Shown piece after piece: positions 16,657 to 24,719 of a stretch of DNA of 41,199 nt (position 1 is the first letter of the stretch; each line of letters starts with the position of its first letter). The DNA is from Methanolinea sp. Its GTDB lineage: Archaea > Halobacteriota > Methanomicrobia > Methanomicrobiales > Methanospirillaceae. Made by a program: the position numbers and the translations under genes. Location of the stretch: assembly GCA_029907345.1 (NCBI GenBank), contig JARYMB010000013.1, forward strand, positions 1 through 41,199, given 5' to 3'. Under the pieces are notes generated by a model that ran no database searches, had not been told where the DNA came from, and was given only the letters and a program-made list of their open reading frames with translations.

Positions 16657-17640
16657 TTATCGTCGCACCCGCCCTGCGAGTACCATCGCCACACCGAGCG
16701 CCACGGGCAGGATGAGTGCGGGGAAAGGTACGGTCGTGGGTTGTGCCGTTGGTGTTGCGGGGGATGCCGTCTCCTGTGCCGGTGGCATCACCAGCTTCTT
16801 GTTGTAGCGCAGCACATCGGGGAGCGATTCGACGCCGGGCAGCGATTTCGGGAAGTTGGTGAAGATGACCCTCTTTGCACCGATTTTCTGGTCGTGCAGG
16901 GCTTCCTCGAGCCCCTTGGCCATCTCGCCGGACTGCATGTTCTCGATGACGTACCGGACATTCCTGTACTTGTCGGGGTTGTTGTAGATATCGTTGACAA
17001 CGGCCCGCGGGACGAACTGCCCCCTCTGGTAAAACTCGGGGGCAAAGACAGACACCGTGTGCAGCCCGAGCCATTTTTCGGCGGCATCCTGCTGCCAGAT
17101 CATTACCACGACATCCTGGCCTGCGATCACCTTCTTCTCTTCGGCCGTGAGATCTGCGGCATCGATCTGGGCGAGGTATTCGTTCAGGCGTCCCTCGTAG
17201 TACGTCCGGTTCGCGGGATCTGCCGCGATGAGCCAGCCTGCAACCTCGCGTGAGAGAGCCTTTGCCCCCTCGGGAGTGTTCCATGTCATGGAGGGATCCT
17301 TGAGGGTGACCCACTGCACCGTCCCGTAATTGTTGGCAGCCATGAAGTCGCTGACATAGGGCATGACGTAGGACGCGTCCACCGACCCGTTATGGGCAAT
17401 GAAGAGGTCAGCTGACCGGATGAAGTCCTTCTGCATCTGGATGCGGTTCGGGATGATATCCGATTGCATGTGGGGACAGATCGTGGGGTCTGCCACGTAG
17501 ATGACTTCGACTTTATCGCCCCCGATGAACTGGGCAGGGTCCCAGAGGACCGCCGTCGTGGAAACGACCTTCAATGCGGAAACACCGGTTAAAACGAAGA
17601 GTGAGAAAATTAGGAGTATGAGAATACATTTTTTGACCAT
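16657..17640 (-). CDS. ZnuA/TroA-like metal-binding protein with C-terminal anchor
   Basis: A 327-residue cluster A-I binding protein. Signal peptide residues 1-22 end in SALK; the mature part starts KVVSTTAVLWDPAQFIGGDKVEV. The metal-site region CPHMQSD (C55, H57) and SADLFIAHNGSVD (H83) replace the usual GxDPHxYxPxPxD and NGxxxE patterns. The second canonical ligand block, normally a THxAF motif, reads MIWQQDAAEKWLG, so the coordination differs from known Zn/Mn proteins. A Thr/Pro spacer (PATPTAQPTTVP) leads to a C-terminal helix and RVRR, resembling an archaeosortase-type sorting tail or a simple membrane anchor. It is the last gene of an operon with permease, ATPase and an FmdE-like protein. 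Confidence 0.82.
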   Translation of the reverse strand: MVKKCILILLIFSLFVLTGVSALKVVSTTAVLWDPAQFIGGDKVEVIYVADPTICPHMQSDIIPNRIQMQKDFIRSADLFIAHNGSVDASYVMPYVSDFMAANNYGTVQWVTLKDPSMTWNTPEGAKALSREVAGWLIAADPANRTYYEGRLNEYLAQIDAADLTAEEKKVIAGQDVVVMIWQQDAAEKWLGLHTVSVFAPEFYQRGQFVPRAVVNDIYNNPDKYRNVRYVIENMQSGEMAKGLEEALHDQKIGAKRVIFTNFPKSLPGVESLPDVLRYNKKLVMPPAQETASPATPTAQPTTVPFPALILPVALGVAMVLAGRVRR

Positions 17641-17665
17641 AGCCTTACTTTTTACCGGCTGATGG

Positions 17666-18496
17666 TTAAGATTTTCGAAATGTTACGCGGCGCTTGGGAG
17701 AGAGTGCCACGGCGACAACGAAAACGAGAGAGAAGAGCACCGCCGTGAGCGGTGCAACGGGAAGGGCGTATTCGAGACCGGCAAGGGCTCCCGACACGCT
17801 GATGGCAGCGGCAACAACAGGTGCCATGATAAACATGGAAGAGAGCCGGTAGCAGAACTGGAGGGCGATTGCCGCCGGCGTCACGAGCCACACGTAGAGG
17901 AGGAGCCCCCCGATGATGGGGAGGCAGAGGGCAACGGTGAGAGCAATCACAAAGAGCATGGCGTAATAGATTGGCCTGACGCGGATACCGACAGATTCTG
18001 CGATCTTCTTGTTAAAAATAATCCCGCAGATCTCCTTGTAGAGCACGGCCACGAAGAGGATTGCAACGATGCAGATCACGGCAAGGAGGTATACTTCCTC
18101 GCGGTACAGGGAGACGACGTCGCCGAAGAGGAGGCCCATTGCAGAGAAACCCCGGCCGAGGGTCTGCATGTACGCGATGAAGAATATGGCAATTGCCATG
18201 CTGATGCCGAATAGGAGCCCGAGAGCCGTGTCCGGCGATACTCTCGCCTTGTCCGAGAGAGGGCCGATGAGGAACGCGACGAGGACCCCGGCGCCAATGG
18301 CGCACAGCGTTGCATTGAAAGAGAGGAACATCCCGACGGCAGCCCCTGCGAAGGCGGCATGGGCCATGGTAAACCCGATCGAGGAGATCTGGATCTGCGT
18401 GATGATGACCCCGAGGATCGCGCAGGCCACCGAGGCAAAGAGCATGGCCTCGACTGCATGGCACACGATATTGTTCTGGATGATGAATTCAAGCAT
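17666..18496 (-). CDS. ZnuB-type metal ABC transporter permease
   Basis: About 276 residues with roughly eight hydrophobic helices. Family features are ISSIGFTMAHAAFAGAAVG after the first helix, the LSDKARVSPDTALGLLFGISMAIAI segment, and the C-terminal LPIIGGLLLYVWLVTPAAIA motif. The ATG at 18496 is chosen because it starts just before the first helix and overlaps the ATPase stop by 8 bp; an upstream GTG/TTG-type extension inside the ATPase gene is unlikely. It forms the channel of the transporter served by the flanking ATPase and binding protein. Confidence 0.87.
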   Translation of the reverse strand: MLEFIIQNNIVCHAVEAMLFASVACAILGVIITQIQISSIGFTMAHAAFAGAAVGMFLSFNATLCAIGAGVLVAFLIGPLSDKARVSPDTALGLLFGISMAIAIFFIAYMQTLGRGFSAMGLLFGDVVSLYREEVYLLAVICIVAILFVAVLYKEICGIIFNKKIAESVGIRVRPIYYAMLFVIALTVALCLPIIGGLLLYVWLVTPAAIALQFCYRLSSMFIMAPVVAAAISVSGALAGLEYALPVAPLTAVLFSLVFVVAVALSPKRRVTFRKS

Positions 18497-19232
18497 GGAT
18501 CCCTGATGCACCCCGGATGACTGCTGCAACGCTGCCGGGAGCAGATTCCCGGTCGAGAACTATCCTGCCGTCCATCATGACGACCACGCGGACCGGTCTG
18601 TCCGGGAGATCGTCGAATGCGTGGGAGACGAGCACAACGGTCACACCTTCCCCCGCGAGCCGGGAGAGCAACCTGTTGATGGATTCCCGTGCAAAGATAT
18701 CGAGGTTCGAGAACGGCTCGTCGAGGAGGAGGATGTCGGGATTACGTGCGAGGTTCTGGGCGAGCAGGACCTTCTGCTGCTGGCCGCCGGAGAGCTGGCC
18801 GATGGGCCTGTCGGCGAGGTCGGAAATCCCGAGGAGCGCAAGGGACCGGGAAACTGCCTCCCGGTCTTCCGGACCCGGTTTCCGGAAGAGGCCCATCTTT
18901 CCGAACCGGCCCATCATGACGACTTCCCCGACGGTAAACGGCGTCAGGGGATCAAAAGAAAAGTTCTGGAGGAGGTACCCGACCCGGCACCGGACAGGGA
19001 CCCCGTCACCCTTCACGTCATACCCGCAGACAGTTACTCTCCCGTGGGTAATGGGGAGCATCCCGTTAATCGTCTCGAGGAGTGTCGTCTTTCCCGCACC
19101 GTTGGGACCCCCGACGACCACGAACTCCCCCCTTCGGACGATGAGAGATATTCCCTGGAGCGTCGGCCGGTCTGCCCCCTCGTAAGCCGTGTACGCGTCC
19201 TTTATCTCGATCACGGGATCACCGGCGACCAT
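18489..19232 (-). CDS. ZnuC-type metal ABC transporter ATPase
   Basis: About 247 residues: Walker A GPNGAGKTT, Q-loop YLLQNFSFD, signature LSGGQQQKVLLAQNL, Walker B ILLLDEPFSNLD and H-loop VSHAFDDLP. The start is set at the ATG at 19232 (MVAGDPVIEIKD), five bases past the stop of the FmdE-like gene; the 55 extra in-frame residues upstream are Arg/Pro-rich shadow sequence of that gene. It overlaps the permease gene by 8 bp. The close packing indicates a four-gene operon. Confidence 0.87.
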   Translation of the reverse strand: MVAGDPVIEIKDAYTAYEGADRPTLQGISLIVRRGEFVVVGGPNGAGKTTLLETINGMLPITHGRVTVCGYDVKGDGVPVRCRVGYLLQNFSFDPLTPFTVGEVVMMGRFGKMGLFRKPGPEDREAVSRSLALLGISDLADRPIGQLSGGQQQKVLLAQNLARNPDILLLDEPFSNLDIFARESINRLLSRLAGEGVTVVLVSHAFDDLPDRPVRVVVMMDGRIVLDRESAPGSVAAVIRGASGIHA

Positions 19233-19237
19233 TGGGA

Positions 19238-19684
19238 TCAGGGCTGGACGGAGACGGAGAACAGTTTTTCTGTGGGGAGGGAGTACATCTCCTCGGCGAC
19301 CGCCTCGATTGCTGCCTCGTAGTCCATGTCTCTCCGGGGGAGAGGGAACGGGCGGGGTGTTACGACCATCTTTTTCCCGTTCGCGACAAAGACACACCGG
19401 ACTTCACCGGATGGCACGATCTCGATGTTTCGTTTTCCAAGCGTGCATCCGCTCCCGAGCTGGACTCCGTCGGCAAGGCAGGACTCCGGGGGCTTTCCCG
19501 CGCAGTGGATCTCGGCCTTCATCTGGAAGGGGTCATCGCAGAAATTCTCCCTCACATATTTTCCGATGCGGTACCCGAGCACGATATAAGGGCCCAGGTG
19601 GCCGTGGAACGCAGCGAGTTCCTCGATGGAAAATTCGGGGACCAGGTTGTAGAACCTGCAATGGGAATGAGAATGAGCATCCAT
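19238..19684 (-). CDS. FmdE-family protein, short form, first gene of metal-transport operon
   Basis: A 148-residue protein with FmdE-domain motifs: FHGHLGPYIVLGYRIGKYV near residue 27 and CAGKPPESCLADGVQLGSGC followed by TLGKRNI near residues 61-87. These Cys and His residues form the metal-binding core of the family. The C-terminal zinc ribbon found in molybdenum/tungsten formylmethanofuran dehydrogenase subunit E is absent, so this is probably not the enzyme subunit. The N-terminus MDAHSHSHC is His-rich. It leads an operon with a ZnuABC-like importer, five bases upstream of the ATPase, suggesting a role in handling, sensing or delivering the imported metal; that role is inference. Confidence 0.82.
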   Translation of the reverse strand: MDAHSHSHCRFYNLVPEFSIEELAAFHGHLGPYIVLGYRIGKYVRENFCDDPFQMKAEIHCAGKPPESCLADGVQLGSGCTLGKRNIEIVPSGEVRCVFVANGKKMVVTPRPFPLPRRDMDYEAAIEAVAEEMYSLPTEKLFSVSVQP

Positions 19685-19824
19685 AGCTGTACCTTGCAGG
19701 AATGATATTTATCTGTTCCCTGTTCCGAATTGATATGAAATGGATAGAATAAAATCTACTAAATAAGAGAACTATACCCTCTCGTTCCTACCTTTTCTTA
19801 TCTTTCACGGGGAAATACTGATCC

Positions 19825-20577
19825 ATGGACGCCTCTTCACCGGTCCATGCACCTATAGACCCATCGCAGTACGACTCCCTTATCGGGATGATCGTGCCAG
19901 GCCAGTCTCTCCTCTTCCGCATGATTATCGATAACCTCCCGGACAAGTGCGGGAGTATCCTTGAACTCGGTTGCGGGACCGGGCTCCTGACCGGGATGCT
20001 CCGCAGGGCTTGCCCGTCAGCGGCGATCGATGCCATTGACATATCGGAAGAAATGGTACTCGCAGCCAGGAGGAAAAAGGATCTCTCCGATGTCACTTTT
20101 TTTGTCCGGGACCTCCGTGATACCTGGCCCGAAAAGCCTTACGATGCCATCGTGACCTCCCTCTGTCTCCACCACGTCCCGGAAGCCGACAGGATCCGCG
20201 TCGCCGCCAGGGCTTCTCAGGCGCTCGAACCGGGGGGAAGGTTCCTCTGCGGGGATATCTTCCGTGCAAAGACACCCTGGGAGGAGGACCTGATAACCTG
20301 CTCCTGGAAGAAGAGCATGGAACAGGCCCGGGTGCCCCCTGCTGTCATCGGGGGGATGCTCCGTGAACGCCGGGAAAGGTTACCCCGGCTTGCAACGGTC
20401 AGCGGTTTTGCCGGGAGCATCAGGAACGCCGGCTTTTTTCGCGTCTGGGTCCCGTTCACAGCGGGGTTCGTGGGCCTCATCATCGGAGAGGTTGGCAACG
20501 GGCGCATCCACCCCGTGCCGGAGAGTGGTTTTTGCCCCTGCTCCCACCGGGACGGATGGGCCCTCTGTCGCCCCTGA
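19825..20577 (+). CDS. Class I SAM-dependent methyltransferase
   Basis: A 250-residue Rossmann methyltransferase. Motif I is ILELGCGTGLLTG (about residues 45-57), followed by AIDAIDISEEMV, a FFVRDLRD acidic turn, and YDAIVTSLCLHHVPE, then LEPGGRFLCGDIF. This pattern fits the Methyltransf_11/25 group, of which UbiE and many small-molecule or tRNA enzymes are members; the substrate cannot be read from sequence. It is divergent from the FmdE-like gene across 140 bp. The C-terminus has a CPCSHRDGWALC cysteine cluster. Confidence 0.85.
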   Translation: MDASSPVHAPIDPSQYDSLIGMIVPGQSLLFRMIIDNLPDKCGSILELGCGTGLLTGMLRRACPSAAIDAIDISEEMVLAARRKKDLSDVTFFVRDLRDTWPEKPYDAIVTSLCLHHVPEADRIRVAARASQALEPGGRFLCGDIFRAKTPWEEDLITCSWKKSMEQARVPPAVIGGMLRERRERLPRLATVSGFAGSIRNAGFFRVWVPFTAGFVGLIIGEVGNGRIHPVPESGFCPCSHRDGWALCRP

Positions 20578-20922
20578 TACCCCGCTTTTTCCCAAGAGCT
20601 ATTTCCGGAAATGCCCTGTGACTTTTCACCCGTGATACACCATTGCAGGTGAAAAGAAAAACCCCGCAATGATGCACAGGGGCTGAACCTTTCATTCTTC
20701 TCTCCAGGTACCCTGCAGCACTTTCCGAAACTTCCACATGCCCGCTCTGTTACCTTGATATGAAATTATTTTAATTTAATAGTAATATTTATTAATTTTA
20801 AAATTATTCATAAGATTAAGGTAACCGAATACCGGAAATGACCGCGTTACCTCCTGTTGCATGGTTCGTTCTGCCATGCCCAAGGGATACACACTCACTT
20901 CGAAGGAAATGGAGACTGGAGA
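20578..20922. promoter_or_regulatory. Intergenic region with three GTTACCT boxes before the histone-like gene
   Basis: No gene is seen in this 345-bp stretch. A GTTACCTT box at 20749-20756 is mirrored by AAGGTAAC at 20818-20825, giving 8-bp inverted arms around a 61-bp core that is almost pure A/T. A third copy, GTTACCT, is at 20846-20852 and forms a closer inverted pair with AGGTAAC at 20819-20825 (20-bp spacer). The A/T core could hold the promoter of the downstream gene. The boxes may be operators or the ends of a small decayed element; both are inference. Confidence 0.4.
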
Positions 20923-21207
20923 ATGGACGTAAAAACATCACCAAAGGAGAAGAAAGAAACAAGGTCCAGCGAAAAGGCAAAAGAATCACCAAAAGTTTCA
21001 CCGACAGGTCCAAAAGACCCTGCACGTCCACCTGTTGTCAAGGAGAAGGAACCATCTTTGGGGAAAGGAGGAGCCCAGAAAAAGACACCTGTCCGGAAAG
21101 AGGCACAAAAAACCGGGAAGGCGTCTGCCGGAAAAACTCCTGCAACAACATCGCGGTCAGCCGCCCGGACAGCAGGGAAAACGACCGGCAAGGAAACAAA
21201 GAAGTAA
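20923..21207 (+). CDS. Small lysine-rich, histone-H1-like low-complexity protein
   Basis: A 94-residue protein made almost only of Lys, Pro, Thr, Ser, Ala, Gly and Glu (for example KTGKASAGKTPATTSRSAA and KKETRSSEKAKES), ending TGKETKK. It has no hydrophobic core, signal or cysteine and is predicted disordered and strongly basic, like bacterial H1-like or AlgP-type DNA-binding tails. The ATG at 20923 follows a GGAG at 20911-20914 and a GGAGA just upstream; an in-frame ATG at 20857 adds a dissimilar His/Cys-containing stretch and is rejected. A T6 run follows. DNA or RNA compaction is the likeliest role, by composition only. Confidence 0.6.
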   Translation: MDVKTSPKEKKETRSSEKAKESPKVSPTGPKDPARPPVVKEKEPSLGKGGAQKKTPVRKEAQKTGKASAGKTPATTSRSAARTAGKTTGKETKK

Positions 21208-21231
21208 AGTACCTATTTCTCCTTCACAACA

Positions 21232-21237
21232 TTTTTT
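21232..21237 (+). terminator. T6 terminator after the histone-like gene
   Basis: Six T residues on the plus strand lie 25-30 bases after the stop of the lysine-rich protein gene, within an A/T-rich context. It is a modest oligo-T terminator candidate. Confidence 0.35.
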
Positions 21238-21592
21238 AACCCTTGAGATACCTGCCGTTTCCCATGATCTCATCCTGACTGCCGGAATCTCCGGGAACAT
21301 CCACCAGGATATGATGTCTCCTGCTGCTCGCCGGAGGGGAAAAAGGGAAGACTTTTGCAGAGAGAACATGTGGTTCAAAAAGCCTCATCGTTGTATTGCA
21401 CGGTTCGATTGACTCGTGGTATGTAATCGCATTGTCCTTCTCGGATTTTTCACCTGCCACCTTGATCCATGACAGATTATCAGGAACTATTCCTGTCAGG
21501 GTGGGGACTGCGTATCTCCAGTATTTCGCATAATCATTCCAAGGAAGTGGAGAGTCCGGGGGGAAAACCCTGGAACCTGGTATTATTGGGGT
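21236..21592 (-). pseudogene. Possible remnant of a secreted or pilin-like gene
   Basis: This 438-bp gap downstream of the pilus operon has one long minus-strand open frame of 118 codons with no ATG, SD or signal segment. Its translation looks protein-like: PLPWNDYAKYWRYAVPTLTG near the start and ITYHESIEPCNTTMRLFEP in the middle, ending MGNGRYLKG. The only start candidate is a GTG at 21460. It could be the tail of a pilin-like gene that lost its 5' part or is frameshifted relative to the gene at 21645. It may also be chance; low confidence. Confidence 0.22.
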
Positions 21593-21644
21593 TTATTAAT
21601 CCCTCGTGGGGATCTTGGATCCCCTTCGCAATAATGCTCCTCTG

Positions 21645-22463
21645 TCAACCCAGCGTGGAGACTTCTATCCGTGTGAGATACAAAATAACGGATTTATTTT
21701 GTATTTCTGGAAAGCCTGAAACTTTATCGAAGAGCGGTTTTTGGAAAAGCGTATCACCAATAGAAAAAGTGACATTTGCTTCCGGGATTGAGTATGTCAT
21801 TACTGTCGCATTTATCGCGAGAGTAGCTATGCCGTTACCACTGGCAAACTGCGATTGTCCGGGGACCATTGTAACTGCATACACAACATAGTCCACCTGT
21901 CCGGAATGGTCAGGCTGAACATCGATGAGAGTGTGTGCCAGAGATGAATTATTGACCATTTCATGGACCTGATCCATTGTCGGATAATGGAGGGGAACCG
22001 CATCATACCACCTGTCTCCCGAGACATGGCTTACATTGATGAATCCAAATTGCCAGCGATAACCCTGATCAATCCAGAAATTGTCGATTGGACAATAACT
22101 GAAATTGACCAATGTTAAATTATATGACCTGGTAATAGTGGGAGAGGTAACATAAATAGTCATAACAGGGGTGCTCTCCTCTTCAACACGAATCGTTCCT
22201 GCAGAGCGGGAAGAATGGAGGAGTATTTCTCCTCCTCCAAGAACGAAGGGCTCGGTAATGTACATATTTCTCTTAAGAGATGCGGCGTTTTCGAGAATGG
22301 AGCCACACCGGACCATACTCTCCTCAACCTTGCGCATATGCTCGACTTCTGCCTGTTGCTTCATCGCTGGCAGGTATTCTGATGTGTAAACCGCATAGAC
22401 TGTCACTGCGATACCGAGGACAAGCATGGCTGCAATAACCGTCGATAAGGCCTGATCGTTCAT
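21645..22463 (-). CDS. Pilin-like protein of the pilus operon, last gene
   Basis: A 272-residue protein beginning MNDQALSTVIAAMLVLGIA, a short polar leader followed by a hydrophobic helix, as in archaeal pseudopilins encoded next to FlaI/FlaJ systems. After the helix come a charged segment (MKQQAEVEHMRKVEESM) and a long beta-rich exposed domain with many Ser/Thr/Asn residues. Its ATG overlaps the stop of the preceding pilin-like gene (ATGA), so it is translationally coupled. The gene is clearly A/T-richer than the ATPase and platform genes upstream in the same operon. Confidence 0.8.
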   Translation of the reverse strand: MNDQALSTVIAAMLVLGIAVTVYAVYTSEYLPAMKQQAEVEHMRKVEESMVRCGSILENAASLKRNMYITEPFVLGGGEILLHSSRSAGTIRVEEESTPVMTIYVTSPTITRSYNLTLVNFSYCPIDNFWIDQGYRWQFGFINVSHVSGDRWYDAVPLHYPTMDQVHEMVNNSSLAHTLIDVQPDHSGQVDYVVYAVTMVPGQSQFASGNGIATLAINATVMTYSIPEANVTFSIGDTLFQKPLFDKVSGFPEIQNKSVILYLTRIEVSTLG

Positions 22464-22915
22464 GGAGGCATCACATCTGCGGAAAAAATGACTTTCCTGG
22501 GTGTCACCATGGAGATTTTCACCCGGGAAACAGGAATATTGGTGATGGTTATGCTGCTCCCCAGATCAAAAACATTATTATCGGGAGATAGAAAAAATTC
22601 CGGAGGTAACCGGGCTCCATATTTTGTAATAGTCTCTCCATCCGTCACCATTATGGTAATGTCATCTTTCTCTATCCAGTCCCCCCCCTTATGGTAGAGG
22701 GTGATGTTCATTGCAGTATCATTCACCTTCTGGCGATCCATGAGAATCGTTACTGTTGGATCACGAGGGGGCGGCAGGAGACTCCCTACATTCGCAGCAA
22801 AGACTGCAACGAGGATGAGAACGATTGTTATCATCATCATTTCCCCAACGATCTCGGAGACTGCATTGCAGCACATAACAGGGTTGACCGGTGTCTTCCG
22901 TTTCTCACAGGACAT
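22460..22915 (-). CDS. Pilin-like protein of the pilus operon
   Basis: About 151 residues. An unusually long, Cys-containing leader (MSCEKRKTPVNPVMCCN) precedes AVSEIVGEMMMITIVLILVA, a pilin-type assembly helix with the conserved Glu near position 5 of the mature form. The remainder contains DRQKVNDTAMNITLYHKGGDW, a motif like the HKGGDP segment of the other pilins here. The ATG at 22915 overlaps the platform gene by 11 bp; an in-frame TTG at 22921 is an alternative. Probably a structural or priming pilin of the adjacent machine. Confidence 0.8.
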   Translation of the reverse strand: MSCEKRKTPVNPVMCCNAVSEIVGEMMMITIVLILVAVFAANVGSLLPPPRDPTVTILMDRQKVNDTAMNITLYHKGGDWIEKDDITIMVTDGETITKYGARLPPEFFLSPDNNVFDLGSSITITNIPVSRVKISMVTPRKVIFSADVMPP

Positions 22916-24719
22916 ACGCAAACAGCACCACCGCAGCGATCAGGAAGAGGATCACGTGCTTGAACCCGGCAAGGATGCTCCCCGACGAGAGCTGCCCTGC
23001 CATAATACCCGAAAAGACGCCGAGGATGATGGACATCCGGAACATGTCGAGCACGTTTCCCGATATATCGATGTTCGTATTGAGCTTCTCAAACGACGAA
23101 ATGAAGGAGACGTTCAGCTGGTATGCGGTATAGAGGAAGATCCCAAAGGAGAGGTATATGATCATGATATAGGCGAACGAAACCGTGTACCGCTCCCTCT
23201 TCATCTTGAGGTAATGCTCAAGATCACTAATCGCGATGATGAGGATATCGCGAATGTAATCCGTAACCTCGCTTGCCCGGATAATCAACGATATCACGCG
23301 CTTGATGACGAGGACGCCTATCCTCTCCTCGAGGCGGACGAGCGCATTGGAAATACTTGTCCCGAACCGCACGTCGCGGGAGACAAGCTTGAGCTCGGTG
23401 GACAGCAGTCCAATCTTTGACTCCGCAATGAGCCGGATAGCCCCCTGGAGAGTCATCCCGATGTCCTTGAGGTCAACGAGCTCCCGGAGGAAATCGGGGA
23501 CCTGGCCCTCGACCTGGTGGACGTAAAAGCGCCGGAGCTCGTAAGCTGCAACGAGGGGCGCGAGCATCGCGATGGTCAGGAGGCAGACAAGGATCTCGGC
23601 AGGGTACTTGGGAAAGACTCCCTCGAAAAACCCTATCGTGGAAAGGATCACGATAAATGACCCTGCTATTATTCCGACTGTTATCCCGATCCGGTAATCA
23701 GACATGTAATTGCGGAGGGGATCCTTCAGGACGGCAAGAAGGCGGAGGAGCTTTTTCTTTGCAAGGATGCGCCGGGAATATTCGGCATCGGGTGCTTCCT
23801 TGTCCCGGGATACGGGGATCGCGCTCCCGAACTCCGTGCTCCGGCTCTCCCTGCGGGTGATCTCGACGTTCTCCCCGGGGACAACGAGTGAAAGTATCCA
23901 GACCATCGCGATGGCACCGAGGGGGAGAAAAATGAAGAAATAGGGCATCAGCGAGGAGAGTGTCGACTGCCCGCTCATGTTCTCGGCAACGACCATGATG
24001 ATGACCGCGATTGGTGCGGCTACGAACGCGGTAACGTAGACCTCGGCCATGATCTCCATGGTCTTGAGGGACATTTCGAGTTCCTTTTCGGCAACTTCCC
24101 TGTAGTGTTCCGATCGGGAAGCGAGGAAGGACGGCAGGTCTCCGCCACTCTCGAACATCAGGATGAGGTCGTCCAGGAGCTTCTTGAGGTTCTCCGACGG
24201 TGTCGTCTGTCCCAGGTTCCGGATTGCCGTGACGAGATCGTCCCCGAAGAATTCCACGTCGCGCACTATCATCCCGAATTCCTTCGAGACTTCCCCGTAG
24301 AGGTCTCCCTGCTCGTAGACCCCGCGGATCGAGTTATACAGCGTGAGCGTGGTGGAAAGGGCCTGCATATAGGTAATGGCATAGGGCAGATCCATCTCGA
24401 TGCGTGCTTTCCTTCCCTTCGCTGACAGCATGGGCTGAAAATAGAGGAGGAAGAAGAGCGTCGTTGCGGGGACACCGATGAGGAGCACGTCCTGAACCCA
24501 GGGGGGAAATGGCTTGAGAATGATGAAACGGATGGAAAAGAGGTGGAATAAAATGGCGACCAGGACAGACCCGGCGAGGACGAGCCCGGTCTGGACAAGG
24601 ACTTCCCGCGTGTACTCGTGGTACGATTTCTTCATCCGGGCCGCCCGCAGGTTCCGGGAAAATTCCTCCCGGTCAAAGACACGGTCCCTGAAAGCCGAGA
24701 ATGCATCAGCCTGCAGCAT
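22905..24719 (-). CDS. FlaJ/TadC-type pilus platform membrane protein
   Basis: A 604-residue protein with two T2SSF-type halves. Each half has a cytosolic helical bundle (first half: the VYEQGDLYGEVSKEFGMIV region and ESGGDLPSFLASRSEH; second half: VPDFLRELVDLKDIGMTLQGA) with hydrophobic helix pairs, about nine membrane segments in total. This is the inner platform that anchors the assembly ATPase in archaeal type IV filament systems. It starts 14 bp inside the ATPase gene. Length fits FlaJ/ArlJ-like homologues. No archaellum genes (flaH, flaG, flaF) are in the window, so this is a pilus rather than an archaellum. Confidence 0.9.
   Translation of the reverse strand: MLQADAFSAFRDRVFDREEFSRNLRAARMKKSYHEYTREVLVQTGLVLAGSVLVAILFHLFSIRFIILKPFPPWVQDVLLIGVPATTLFFLLYFQPMLSAKGRKARIEMDLPYAITYMQALSTTLTLYNSIRGVYEQGDLYGEVSKEFGMIVRDVEFFGDDLVTAIRNLGQTTPSENLKKLLDDLILMFESGGDLPSFLASRSEHYREVAEKELEMSLKTMEIMAEVYVTAFVAAPIAVIIMVVAENMSGQSTLSSLMPYFFIFLPLGAIAMVWILSLVVPGENVEITRRESRSTEFGSAIPVSRDKEAPDAEYSRRILAKKKLLRLLAVLKDPLRNYMSDYRIGITVGIIAGSFIVILSTIGFFEGVFPKYPAEILVCLLTIAMLAPLVAAYELRRFYVHQVEGQVPDFLRELVDLKDIGMTLQGAIRLIAESKIGLLSTELKLVSRDVRFGTSISNALVRLEERIGVLVIKRVISLIIRASEVTDYIRDILIIAISDLEHYLKMKRERYTVSFAYIMIIYLSFGIFLYTAYQLNVSFISSFEKLNTNIDISGNVLDMFRMSIILGVFSGIMAGQLSSGSILAGFKHVILFLIAAVVLFAYVL

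Noticed and set aside
16355-17314. 319-residue minus-strand frame overlapping the ZnuA-like gene
   Set aside because: Arg/Gly-rich shadow of a high-GC gene that runs into A/T-rich intergenic DNA; the ZnuA-like frame has clear family motifs.
18621-19322. Plus-strand 233-residue frame across the ZnuC and FmdE genes
   Set aside because: Antisense to two well-supported genes, with no ribosome site or domain.
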